Assembly: GCA_015350385.1 (NCBI GenBank)
Contig: WNKI01000003.1
Span: 850,592 to 914,591, forward strand
Reading direction: 5' to 3'
Source of the DNA: Aculops lycopersici
Taxonomy: Eukaryota; Arthropoda; Arachnida; Trombidiformes; Eriophyidae
DNA: 64,000 nucleotides
The translations under genes and the position numbers were made by a program. The notes below the pieces were generated by a model that saw only the letters and a list, made by a program, of their open reading frames with translations, ran no database searches and was not told where the DNA came from. Shown here one piece after another: positions 19,976-30,506 of the stretch. Each line of letters starts with the position of its first letter. Position 1 is the first letter of the stretch.

Positions 19976-22900
19976 TGGCCAAGAGTTTGGCCCCAACTTT
20001 TCTGGTTGAAGCTTGTAATCCTCAGACGAAGGCTACAAACTAACTGATTGACGGGCGGCATCAAAAAGCTTGGAAGCGAGCCGACGATTTGAGACGCGTG
20101 CACCAGGTTATCTCTATCTCAAAGATTGCCCATTTGCTTTGCTGGGATTTCGAGGAAGTGGCGACTATATACTCGCTCACCTGTAGCCGAGAGTTTGATG
20201 GTTGCCTGTTTTGGCTTTCCAAATTTGAAGGCCCAACTGGCAGGACCGTAGAACACCTGTTGCTGCACTCTCGAGTCTCGGATGATCGCAACAAAGAAGT
20301 AGAGGCAGCAACGGCAATAGAAAGGCCACTCATTGAGGGTCAAGTGCAAGCAGGTGAGCGAGCGAGTGTTTGTTTGTGCGGTCGTCATCATATTTTGATC
20401 CAGTTTGCCACTTGTTGTTTCGTTCGTTTGCCGTCATGTTGGTCTCTTCTAAATCCTCACGAGCCACATATAAACACACAAAAGGTTGCTGGCAAAATCG
20501 AAAGTTTACCTGTGGATTGAGTGGTGCTTCACGAGCAAGCACATTCTAACTTAAGCCGACTGAGACACCGCAAATCCGCATGTTGCGCGCGGCGAGAATT
20601 TGCTGCCCTGCTTCGGGACAGGTACGCTTGTTGCGGTCGCCATTGGAACTTTCGGAGGTAGAAAATAATAATTGGCGACCGCATCGCACAATTAGCACGC
20701 GATTCTTACCTGGCCGGCTTATTTTTATCGAAAACTTTGCCCCTCAAATTAAATAGGAAGAGAGAAGTGCAGTAAGTAGAAAACGACGACAACGACGTAA
20801 TCCCCTGGCGCCCGATAAATTCATTTTTCTCGCAAGCCAAACTCTGCCTTTTGGCAATGAAATCTTTTGTTTGTTTCCCCCTGGAAACTCGAAAAATTTA
20901 CCATCTTCTTCTGGCTCGCGATTCAAAACTGAATCGTTGCGATGGAATCGAAATCATCGGCTTAGCAGGTCCGCGTTTCTCAGCGCGGCAGGCGGCAATG
21001 TCTCACGGGAACTTGGAGCAACCAGGTAGTTTTGATGGGCGAAGTGTGGAGTCGTGCCGGTTCAATGGAAAATATCGGCCAGTTTGTTGGTGTTAGTTTT
21101 GCTCGGCGACTAAAGCTCCACGACGACCACAGTAACGATAAACACACAAACACGCTGACGCGTCTGCCAGCCGCCGGCCGCCGCCGCGCAACAGGTGAAC
21201 TGAGCGAGCGACCAGGTAAGCGGCAACAGGTGATGAGTCAATGGCTAACCAGTGAGTGAGTGAGTGAGAGCCAGAGGGAGTAGCGTGGCAAATTTTGCCT
21301 CAAAACTAGACTCCGTAAAAGACTACGGAGTTTTATCTACTTGTTAGCAGATAGAGAGGCGGCTTAAAACTAAAGCTCATGGTCGAGAGGCTTTTTGCTC
21401 TTGTTTCTAGTTCTCAACCCGAAGCGGCGACTTGATCAGCATAATCTCTTCGTCTTAATCTCGCGCCTCGCTTCTCGGTTATTCCAACTAAACTTAACTC
21501 AACTTTTTGAAGCACAAACTAGACTTTGGTTGAGTTGGACGAGTTTACTTGTCGAGTTTTAAAGTGGATTAGCTTAGCTCATCTCAGCTCTTCTATTTCT
21601 CCCTCAAAATGCCAGTCGACTCGAAGTAGCTGTCCATGTCTCTGACTTTTGCTGTGTTTCAGTCAGACTCTAAATTTGCGAAGGAATTCGAAGGTCTCGC
21701 ATGGAGTCGAGCCGAGCCGAGCCGATGAGGCAACAGGTGCGATCTGCCGGCCACTGGTCGTAGTCGGCCAGCAGTCAGTTAGTTGGTCCGTCATCCCATT
21801 AGCGGTGCATTTAACACACAGTTTACCTTTACAGCTTCATGCCAAGCAACCCGTCAGTTGGTTAGCCGGCCAGTCACTCAGTCGGCGGGCAAGTTTTTTG
21901 CTCGATATCATCGCTGTCATTTCCTCGATCTGGTTAGTAAACTTTCCTCATCACAAGCAATCAAACTAATGCCCACAACGAGCGAGCAACTCGTTAGCTG
22001 AAAGGTAAACCCTAAAGATCGAATCAATCACTCCAACTCTGTCCCAGTGGGCGTCACTTCCGGCGGACAAGGAAGCTTAGCTCTCTATTAGAGTCAGTCA
22101 CGAAACTAACGAGCTGATTGGTGATGCTGCTGCTGCTGCTGCCGCCGCCGCCGCCGCCGCTGGTGCTACAGGAAGTTAGTTCAGGGGAAAGGGTGATCGA
22201 GTTACACTGTGGGCTACAGTGAGCTAACGAGGCAAAGGCAATAGGTGATTGAAAGTTGCTAGTGCACGAGGGAGAGAAGGAAGAAAGGTACACGCGAGAG
22301 TGAGGCGGCAATCGATCAGGGCGGCCGTTTGTTTCCCTTGATTTTTGTTGCTTCATTGGTTCACATAAAAGTCGCCGGGCAGCGGGAAATCGCGACGGGT
22401 GCTCCGTCTCCGTGTCTCTTATCTTACTATACGTTTTTGTAATTCAATTTGCTGCTTTGTATGTGACCACCAGCGCCACTTGTTGACTTGGTGGACCAAC
22501 TAAGTCACACATAGCGAGACAATCAGACTCGAGGAATCATTTGGCTCGATTGTGAAGTTGCTCGCAGAGTGACCACGAGATAAGAGAAGCAAGTGATTGT
22601 GCATTTACATCTACCAGCGCCGCTTGAGATTGAGCCATCAACTGGTGGTTGCGTGGCATTGAACGACCACCGATGGTCTCGCGGCTTCTCTCGCATCCAA
22701 CTGGCGAGTGTGCACTATGGCCCCTCGTCGTCGCCTTTGTCGCTTTTTAGTGGCAGTGTGATGCAAACAACAGCTAAAACTAAATGACCCTCGTTTTATA
22801 ATATGATTCAACTTAAAACTATCGCTCTCTTGTTTGCGCATGACCAAAGCTCTCGCTAGCTAGCCACTTCGATGGTTGGTAAATTACCTCTTGGTTTCAA

Positions 22901-23699
22901 CCAAAAGGCAGAGCAACTGATGAAGTTGTTACCAGTTTAGATGGGCACAGATTTCATCCTCAATTAACAATTTGGTTGCCTCTTTGTAAATAGAGATACG
23001 TCTTCTTCCCTAGTGTTTGTGGCGAGAGTAAAAAAACATGGATGAGAACACGACGAGGACGACGACGACGACTAGCTCTTTTTCTAGTAAAAGTGCAAAC
23101 TTTGTTGCCATCTACTCAATTCAAATGCAAACTAACATTCGAGAAGTCCAGTTGCCTTCGTGTGTCCACGACCACGTGAGCCAAATGCACGTCCGCGATG
23201 CCAACACTCTGATGAGAGAATTCCACTTGAGAGCCAATTAAAACAGTTGGCCACTCTAATGGCCTCTCGCGAGGCTGTTGCTGCTCCTATCACCGCAGTT
23301 TGCAGCGAGGTCTAACGCAAATGCAACCGCCGCCAAACCGACAGGACAACGCGACGCCGGCCGCTATGTCCGAGCATCGAGCCAACTATCCACCTACCTA
23401 CAAGTTGAGAAGCAGGCGCCAAGTGGCCATTAAGTAGCGTGCTCCTCTTGGTTTTGGCCGCAATGTTCAACATAAAGCGGAGGCGCCACTTTGCTCGCTG
23501 GTTCAGAGATAATGACGAGCGTTCGGCTGTTAGCAGTGGTTGTGGTGGCGATGGTGGTGGTGTCGTGCAATACTGGCCACGGCACTTGTTGTTGCCTCGC
23601 TCTCCCTCCAACTTTGCCCTTACGCTGTGCAAAAGTCTGGCGGGCAAATAAAACTTCGAAAGTCTCTCTCTCGCAAACGAGCGAAATGATAGTGGCAAC

Positions 23700-23730
<31 letters not shown>
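23700..23730. repeat. ATA/AAT trinucleotide tract
   Basis: About ten uninterrupted units of 'ata' are followed by further AT-rich sequence. This is a typical microsatellite. Confidence 0.9.
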
Positions 23731-24006
23731 GTTGATATTGATAATAATAAAAGCGTCGTGTGGTTTCATCGTCGGCGCAAAAGTAGAGCACATTGCTGGC
23801 AAAAACCAATGAAAAGAAGCGAGCAAGAGGGAAAAAGTTTTCTCTTCCTTCTTGCTCTTGGATTTGCGATTGTAAATTTGATTACGTCTCTCTGTATTCT
23901 ACCTAAGCTTTATTTTTTATCTCTCCCCTGCTACTTTCGTTCGGGTTTTCTTTGCTCACAAGAGAGTGCTCTTTCGGTCTCTTCAGAATTCGACATTCAA
24001 CTTGAG

Positions 24007-24037
24007 CTCTACCTCGTGAGAGAGTCACGAGGTAGAG
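24007..24037. repeat. Perfect hairpin, 13-bp stem and 5-base loop
   Basis: CTCTACCTCGTGA, the loop GAGAG, then the exact reverse complement. It is about 520 bases outside the left end of the inverted-repeat unit at 24560. Confidence 0.85.
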
Positions 24038-24560
24038 TTGGTACCTCAGATCAAACTGGCCAACTGGTAAGATTTTATTATGTTGATAAAATTTGTCAAC
24101 AATTTATCTTCGCTTCGAGTAATAAGTTTGAAACATCGCGAGAGTTGCAGTGACCAACTGAACGGTAAGTCACTCGAGTTTAAATTTGCAACTTGCGACA
24201 AAAGTAAAAAGTAAAAAGAGCAAGCACAGTATTGCTCTTCTTCTTTGAGTGACCAAGACGAATGGTCGCCCACTAATGCACACAGCAAGCAATAATAAAA
24301 TGGCCACGCTGAGTGGCGACAGTTGAGATTCCAAATGCTGCTCAATTCTGGCCTCTAAGGTAGAGTTCAAGTAGATCACCGATAAACGTTGAACGAAACG
24401 AAACCAAACTGAGGCTAACTGAACTTGATGCTCACTTGGTGTCACTTTACGTGCACCTGGCCAAGTTTAGTCACTCGCCGCTGGCTGTGGAGTTGGTTGG
24501 TGGCTTGAAACGTGGAGACGTCTATTAGTGGTCATCACTTTTTCATACTATTGGATCATC

Positions 24561-24868
24561 TACTAAAAAACCATTCCTGCAATTTGAGCTGATCTTTTGG
24601 TCCTTTTGAATCGTCATGATTTGTCATAAAGCACGTCACTGCCGTCACGCGATCAGCTGGTTGGTGAAGCGAGCCGGGGCGCAGTTTTCTGAAAAGTCGC
24701 ACAGGGAAGAGGCGCACAATTTTATTTAGCTAGCGAGTCGCTAGTAGCGACTAAACCGAGGATGCCCCTCACGGAGCGAAGGCGAAGCGGAGCGAGCCGT
24801 AGCCTAGTCTCCCGAGAAGTCGCACAGAAAATACCCATAACCTCGAGCGGAGCGGAGGTAACCGACTA
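24561..24868 (+). repeat. Left terminal inverted repeat of the peptidase-bearing unit
   Basis: Matches the right arm in two blocks: 24561-24704 (outer) and about 24818-24868 (inner, from AGTCGCACAG to CCGACTAG). A 123-base stretch absent from the right arm lies between them and is bracketed by an 11-base direct repeat, AAGTCGCACAG. That extra stretch contains two small palindromes, CTAGCGAGTCGCTAG and AGTCGCTAGTAGCGACT. Confidence 0.85.
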
Positions 24869-25187
24869 GACGAGCAAAAAATAGATTCATACGAGCGCAA
24901 AACACTGGATTCAAAGTTAGGACACTGAAGAGTGATTGTTACTGGGCCCACCTGTGGCTGTATCAGGTGCACAGTTATTTTTCGCCCACCTTCCAATCTG
25001 GAGGTGCGCGAAATCGCTATACTTCGTGCATGACTACCAATGTAAATTTTACCCGAATCATCAAGCAAGGAAGATACCGCGTAGCGGCAATGCGGGATGG
25101 TGAAGAATCTGCCTTAACTTTGAATCACATGCTAAATCGATAGAGACTCACATATCAGCCATGAGCTTCATCGGCCAGCCGCTAGAG

Positions 25188-26363
25188 TCAACCTCGCCTT
25201 TTGGCAGTTTTCGTCTGGTTGTTCTCCTTGTTTAACGATGGATTTATACCTACCCGTCCGCCGTATCCGTAGGTTATGGGGGTACCGAAGATACAGTCTG
25301 CATCCTTCGCCAACTTGTAGTATCCGTTCTCTCCCCAATCATCTCCGTAGGAGTTCCTGATAAGCCAATACTCTTCGCCATCCTCGCGCCCATGACCAAT
25401 GACAAGGACCGAATGGTCGCTCACTGATGCCCTGCACCCTTGCATATCGTGAACCCCACCACCATACTGGCCGAAGTCTGAGCCTCTCGTACCAATTCCA
25501 ATGGCTAAAGGTATCCTATTCTGATTTAGTACATATGCTAAATGCTCGAGTTTTATTTCGACTGGGGCTGCATTGATTTTGAAAAGGCCCATCTCATCTG
25601 GATCAATGTCTGCCTCGCTCTTTCCATATGGACACTTTTTTGTCTTTGCAACGTAGGGATACTGATCTCTCATTTCAATGCCATACTTTGAGACAAATTC
25701 AGCAACAAAATACGGTTTACCACCCTTGCATCCCTGCAATCCTTCTCGATGATGGAGAAAGCCACAGTCTATGATGTACTGCTCGGATATAGCCATCATT
25801 CTGCCCGTGGCCTTGCAAAAGAGATACTCGAGCATAGCCGCGTGGGTAAAGGCATAGCAGGCGGCGCAGCGGCCCTGATCTCTTACGGGAAACATACAGT
25901 TGTCTCTTCGCAAATCGACATAAACTTCATTAGTACTCGGGTCATACCGTTTGGTTCTAGACGCTCGGGTACTAATGGTAGTTCCAGGATCGTGAACAGG
26001 AAGTGAATCATTACGGGAGCCTCCCGAAATTGAGAGAGAGGCATCCATCTCGTTCTGTGTCCAATCGCTCCTTTGATTCACTTTCAAATAGTAGCTCGAC
26101 TTGTTGTGCTTGTACTTAACCGATGATACGATTGCTTTTAGTACGCGTGCAATAAAGAGCTTCTTTCTCATTAGTGACTCGGTGATCGAATTGTACGATT
26201 TGTGGAACATTTTCTTGAATTCGTCGTAGCTGGGCAATTTCGGCAACTGGAATCTCCTGCGAGTTTCAGGTAATTTAGAGCCATCATTGTCGTTCGAGTC
26301 GGCGGCTAGGGCGATCACTGCACCCAGGCAGATGACCAAGCTTAGGACAACCAAAAACCTCAT
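25188..26363 (-). CDS. Papain-family (C1A) cysteine peptidase, intact copy inside the inverted-repeat unit
   Basis: Encodes 391 residues with signal peptide (about 1-20), I29 propeptide (about 38-115), linker and C1A peptidase domain. Cys169 (RCAACYAF), His317 (SDHSVLVIGHG), Asn337 (IRNSYG) and the Gln of RDQG are present, so it could be active, although Cys-Gly-Ser-Cys-Trp is Cys-Ala-Ala-Cys-Tyr here. It is the reading-frame-intact counterpart of array gene 2 (2110-3284): residues 1-117 and about 240-391 are identical, while the middle has about ten changes. Its own upstream sequence (26364-26880) is copied too, so it probably kept its promoter. It is the only complete gene in the unit. Confidence 0.87.
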   Translation of the reverse strand: MRFLVVLSLVICLGAVIALAADSNDNDGSKLPETRRRFQLPKLPSYDEFKKMFHKSYNSITESLMRKKLFIARVLKAIVSSVKYKHNKSSYYLKVNQRSDWTQNEMDASLSISGGSRNDSLPVHDPGTTISTRASRTKRYDPSTNEVYVDLRRDNCMFPVRDQGRCAACYAFTHAAMLEYLFCKATGRMMAISEQYIIDCGFLHHREGLQGCKGGKPYFVAEFVSKYGIEMRDQYPYVAKTKKCPYGKSEADIDPDEMGLFKINAAPVEIKLEHLAYVLNQNRIPLAIGIGTRGSDFGQYGGGVHDMQGCRASVSDHSVLVIGHGREDGEEYWLIRNSYGDDWGENGYYKLAKDADCIFGTPITYGYGGRVGINPSLNKENNQTKTAKRRG

Positions 26364-26933
26364 GTTGAATTGCTTATTCGAGAGAAAAGTATCCGTTCCT
26401 TCTTACCTTCTCTCTCTTTCTGAATCATATTCCTGCTTAAACATTCTTTATGTAGCTGGGAAAATATTCATCCCTAGCCCAAAAACTTTGGTGACGACTC
26501 GTCTAGACTACTCATTGTCTAGCAGAAAATAGATTTTATAAAAATAAAAACAAAGCGTACAAGAGTGGTTGTTGCTAGGCACACCTGTGGGGGTATCATT
26601 CAGTGGTTTCCCATTATTCTTTGAATCTAAAGGTTAGCCAGACTACATTATTAACGATTGACATATTGCTCAAGCTACCACCCGTTTTTTGCATCTCGTA
26701 CGAGCCTTCACCGGCATCTCGTTTTAATTCACAACCCGTTCATTTCCGATGTCTCAGTGAAGAAGATAATAGGAAGGAAGACAAAGGTTGTTTCAATGAG
26801 TTCTTCATTATAAGATCTCGAAGAACAACCATATAAGGATGAGAGTAAAATTTTACTTCACTTCTAGCTTTTAATATCTCACTTGGACTTGGATAAGTAT
26901 GTCAGAAAGCAATCACCGATCAGCCACTGGCGA
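26364..26933. other. Captured promoter and spacer of the peptidase copy
   Basis: An inverse copy of 1545-2109, with about 98% agreement by eye. It contains the AT-rich block upstream of the copied peptidase gene and the 3' flank of the gene 1 fragment. Confidence 0.6.
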
Positions 26934-27276
26934 CTAGTATCCCTCCTTCAGATACCGGATGTGGAGTTTCTCGGCTATTCCCTGGTCGTTCTCTTCATTT
27001 AGCGTTGGTTTTATTCCTTCCCACGTGATATCTCCGTAGGATGTGGCCTTGCGGAAGATACAGTTTGCACTCTTGGCCAACTTGTAGTATCCCTGCTCTC
27101 CCCAATTGATGCCATGCGAGTTTCTGATCAGCCAATACTCTTGGCCATCCTCGCGCCCATGGCCAACGAGAACCACTGAATGGTCGCCTCTTGTTGCCTT
27201 ACATCCTTGCATATCGTGCACCCCTCCGCCATACTGGTTGAAGTCCGAGCCTCCCGTCGCAATATCAATAACCACT
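26934..27276 (-). pseudogene. 3' fragment of cysteine peptidase gene 1 inside the inverted-repeat unit
   Basis: Covers the last 113 codons of gene 1, including the His (GDHSVVLVGHG) and Asn (IRNSHG) regions but not the catalytic Cys. Three residues differ from 339-1544: Glu to Asp, Ile to Thr and His to Gln. Similarity stops at about 27276, where the right inverted repeat begins. It cannot make a working enzyme and marks the capture breakpoint, equivalent to about 1204 in the array. Confidence 0.85.
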
Positions 27277-27460
27277 AGTCGGTTACCTTGGCTCCGCTCG
27301 AGGTTATGCCTATTTTCTGTGCGACTTTTCAGAAAACTGCGCCTCGGCTCGCTCCACCAACCAGCTGATCGCGTGACGGCAGTGACGTGCTTTATGACAA
27401 ATCATGACGATTCAAAAGGACCAAAAGATCAGCTCAAATTGCAGGAATGGTTTTTTAGTA
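27275..27460 (-). repeat. Right terminal inverted repeat of the peptidase-bearing unit
   Basis: The reverse complement of the left arm, running without interruption from the outer end (27460) to the inner CTAGTCGG block. It lacks the 123-base extra stretch of the left arm. Outer-arm differences are few ('gtggagc' for 'gtgaagc', 'gccgagg' for 'gccgggg' when read in the same direction). Confidence 0.85.
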
Positions 27461-27466
27461 TATCAT

Positions 27467-28993
27467 GATTAGATGAATTCAATCTCGTTAACCAATCGAA
27501 TCGACTGCTCTACTACTCAATTGCTCCACAGGACCTTAAAGTTACCATCTAATTGGCAACTCTCTTCTCTTCTCTCTGCTCCTCAAGTTGAGTTTAAAAT
27601 AACTTCTTAAAGAGTGGCAGTGCGAACGAAGACTCAAATAGAAAAGAAAAAATCCTCTTGGGCCATTTTAATCCAATTAATGAGATTAGCAATTTGTCTT
27701 CTTCCGACTAACGAATCCCAGTCAAAATCAACCGCTCGATAGTTTAGCATATGAGTCGTCATCTTGTTGTATCTTTTTGCATGAAGCCCAACAACAACAA
27801 CAGCCTCGAATTTGATTCTAGTATGATGGAGCCTTCTTCGGTCAAATCGTTGCCTGCGGTCACTGTCGTTCGGTCGTGTTTACGGAACCGGAAAAGTGGC
27901 CAGTGGCATTGTCTCTCGTTGGCTCTCGCTCTCTCGTTAGTAGAATGGTAGATTCGTGACCATTCTCTCGATTTGCCTTAGTTTATCGCGTTGTTCAAAG
28001 CAAACTGGCCGCGATGGACAAATAGAGATAAGTTTTCTGGTCAAGCTGTTGCTGAACATGAGGGAAACAATCAGCTTGTTGATCTTGTGATTGTTGATTG
28101 TAATTGCAATTGTTATTTCTTTATCTCTCTGCTCTCTGTCTGCTTCATATGAAGTGCTGACAAGTTTTTTGCTTTCAGCGTTTACTTGAATCTGCTTCGG
28201 CTGAGAGACCACAATGAATTTCGGGCGAAATGAACAACTCGTAGTAAATTAACAACAAGGATGAATAGATTCTTCCCCTTAGACCGGACACGACCGCTTA
28301 CGAAGACTCTAGGGTGCTTGGTTCTCGTTGGGATTAAAGGGTAATGTTTGCAACGAATCGGTAAGAGTAAAGCGCGAAACAGGTTAAGGTTGGTTAACAG
28401 ACAAGATATTTTACCTTGGATTATGTCTAACGTTATCGTAAAATATAACGTATTGAGGTATTATCATCACAGGGGGCGCCAAAAGCTCACTCGAGAACAC
28501 GACTGAGGGCTCAGGTTGAGGAACTTCTAAAGGAATGACCAAATTATCTGCAATTTTACGGTTTTTTCTCAAGAATCAAAAGCATCTGTGCCATGATATT
28601 AGATAGATTGAGCTCCAATGTCGATCTCAAATTGACTTAATTCTTATGATAGTCAAATGTGATCACCAAGGAAACACAGGTTGTCGTTCCCCAGTCTTTG
28701 TTGACGCGCTCGCAGCGCCGACTGTCGGCGAGGTGCCGAATTCTATTTGGAAATTCAAGACACGTGTAAACGTGCAAACCGCACTCTTTTTTTGCCTTGC
28801 ACAACAAGTGGGTAATCAAGACGTTGCCTTGGGTGCCGACTACCAGTTATCCCCATGAGACTTGGGTGCAAATACTTTTGCTAATTCTACAGCTGCTTTT
28901 AATCTTCGATTCGATCCCATTGTATTATAATGAATATTCATCATACAAGTACAGGTATTAATTCATATTATCGAATAAACAACTAGACAAACA

Positions 28994-29000
<7 letters not shown>
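27467..29000. other. Intergenic region
   Basis: No gene is seen. Open frames here are short and without recognisable motifs. The right part should contain the promoter of the FKBP6-like gene. Confidence 0.5.

Positions 29001-29028
<28 letters not shown>
29001..29028 (+). repeat. GA dinucleotide tract just upstream of the FKBP6-like start codon
   Basis: Fourteen GA units lie 12 bases before the ATG at 29040, within the likely 5' UTR or core promoter. GA tracts can bind GAGA-type factors in arthropods; whether that applies here is unknown. Confidence 0.85.
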
Positions 29029-29037
<9 letters not shown>

Positions 29038-29039
29038 AG

Positions 29040-30374
29040 ATGGATGCTCTAGAGAATGTTGACCTCATGGATACCAAATTAGCTCTTCATAGTAGTGATG
29101 TGCCAAAGGTGGCCTCGGACGAGGGCAGTTTTATGGGCACAGTTTCCAACAAGATCTTGGATGCAACCGAGGAAAATCCGGATAGCGACGATGAGGATAA
29201 CTTTGGGGTCAAGTTGGACATGAGCAAACTGGACAAGAAGGAGAGAATGAGGCGAGAGTATTTGGCCATCGTGCTCAACGCCAATCGTGACTTCATCAAA
29301 CCAGGCCCCAAGTCGAGACACAGCAAGTTGTTGGAATGGGGCGAGTACACCTGCGAGAATGATGTCACCTTTAGCTCCGGCGTTTTGGATAGCCAATACT
29401 CGCGTGTCCATAACATGTATCGAGAATTGGGTAGCTACGACGAGCGGCTAAAGGACCCACAATTGCAATACCTCGAGATTGTGCCAGGTAAGGTATTTAA
29501 AAGAACAGTTAACGTGGGAGTTGGCGAGCTTGTTTCCAATAGTGCCATGGTCATATATAACTGTGCAATGTGGGCCGAGAATTCTCGCGAACCTTTCGAC
29601 TCAACCTGGTTGAGGCGTAACACTATTGTCAGCAACTTGTCTACAGATACTGTTTTATCTGGCGTAACTGAGCTACTCAAGACTACCCGCCAAGGCGAAT
29701 GGTGTGAGGGTATCATTAGGCCAGACTATGCCTATGGTCTACTTGGTGCCATGCCTCGGATTCCACCAAATGCAACCATCTTTTGTTTGCTGGAGATTGT
29801 CAAGGTTATCACCTCGGATAAACTGGCCCTCATGGTGGGACACGAGAATCCAGACGGACAAGCCTCGAATGGTTGCATTTCGGTTGATGATCTAATTGAT
29901 GCCGCTAACGAGGCTAGGACAAGAGGCAATCACTTTTTCGAGGAGAAGCAAAACAAACCGGCGTTGCAACGTTACAAATCTGGTATCAGAATTCTGGACG
30001 CCATTACGTACAAGAACGGTGAGCAAGAGGCGCGAGGGATGGATCTCATGATGAAGCTTTACAATAATACTGCAAGGGTGGCCAACGCTTTGGGAAACCC
30101 AAGATTGGCTCTGGCTGCCTGTAAACAAGCATCCCTTATTGACGATCGGCATCCAAAGACATACTGGCATCGTATCAATGCTTGGGCCGCAAAGGGTCAC
30201 CTAGACCGGGCCTTGGGCACCTGTCGGAGGGCAATGCAACTGTTCCACGACAAGAAAACCGCCGAGACATTCTCAAGACGAGCCAACGAGTTGAGAGCCA
30301 AGATGCAAGCCGAGCAAATTCGAGCTGACGAGCTAGCTCGTCTCATGGGTCGCGCCATCATCAGCCAGAGCTAG
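29040..30374 (+). CDS. FKBP6/Shutdown-like inactive immunophilin with TPR region
   Basis: Encodes 444 residues in one exon. After an acidic stretch (residues 47-53) comes an FKBP-type domain at about 144-256, recognised from EPFDSTWLRRN, RPDYAYGLLG and RIPPNATIFCLLEI. A TPR-like helical region follows (about 283-405), then a charged C-terminal helix. This order and the FDS-R and Y-YG-LG motifs fit FKBP6 of vertebrates and Shutdown of flies, co-chaperones that work with Hsp90 in loading piRNAs onto Piwi proteins in the germline. Several residues of active FKBP prolyl isomerases are replaced, as in that subfamily. No intron is visible. It is unrelated to the neighbouring peptidase unit. A cytosolic FKBP4/5-like protein is less likely, as only one FKBP domain is present. 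Confidence 0.75.
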   Translation: MDALENVDLMDTKLALHSSDVPKVASDEGSFMGTVSNKILDATEENPDSDDEDNFGVKLDMSKLDKKERMRREYLAIVLNANRDFIKPGPKSRHSKLLEWGEYTCENDVTFSSGVLDSQYSRVHNMYRELGSYDERLKDPQLQYLEIVPGKVFKRTVNVGVGELVSNSAMVIYNCAMWAENSREPFDSTWLRRNTIVSNLSTDTVLSGVTELLKTTRQGEWCEGIIRPDYAYGLLGAMPRIPPNATIFCLLEIVKVITSDKLALMVGHENPDGQASNGCISVDDLIDAANEARTRGNHFFEEKQNKPALQRYKSGIRILDAITYKNGEQEARGMDLMMKLYNNTARVANALGNPRLALAACKQASLIDDRHPKTYWHRINAWAAKGHLDRALGTCRRAMQLFHDKKTAETFSRRANELRAKMQAEQIRADELARLMGRAIISQS

Positions 30375-30500
30375 TGGATTTGTATCTGCTAAGTTATAAA
30401 TATGAGCATCATCATCATCACGACACAGAGAAATTTCTTCGACGTAAATGTAACACTCATATGATTAACAGACATTACATTGGATATTGCCAAAATCAAC

Positions 30501-30506
30501 AATAAA
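30501..30506 (+). terminator. Polyadenylation signal of the FKBP6-like gene
   Basis: AATAAA lies 127 bases after the stop codon in AT-rich sequence. Confidence 0.6.

Larger units (their letters stand above)
15510..24554. other. Long non-coding, repeat-rich region
   Basis: I see no gene I can name in these 9 kb. They hold several short exon-like stretches bounded by splice consensus, such as 16748-16819 on the minus strand, but none has a recognisable product. There are TA repeats near 16036-16058, CTG/CCG repeats near 22128-22160, two long perfect hairpins (19938-19975 and 24007-24037) and an ATA tract near 23700-23730. CACCTGTTG or its complement occurs at 17426, 18465, 20254, 21189, 21224 and 21731, and CACTTGTTG at 19352, 19569, 20409, 22477 and 23583. 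Confidence 0.5.
24555..27466. mobile_element. Inverted-repeat-bounded unit carrying a captured piece of the peptidase array
   Basis: The ends are long inverted repeats. The left arm begins TACTAAAAAACCATTCC at 24561 and the right arm is its reverse complement ending at 27460. Their outer 140 bases or so match with only about two differences. The flanks show ATCAT at 24555-24559 and 27462-27466, a possible 5-base target duplication. Because TACTAA begins with a self-complementary TA, a TA duplication with arms starting CTAAAAAACC is an equally possible reading. Between the arms is an inverted copy of about 1204-3607 of the peptidase array: the 3' third of gene 1, the spacer, all of gene 2 and its downstream DNA. 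No transposase is present, so this would be a non-autonomous gene-carrying (Pack-type or foldback-like) element. A plain inverted segmental duplication that picked up two repeat copies is the alternative. Confidence 0.72.
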
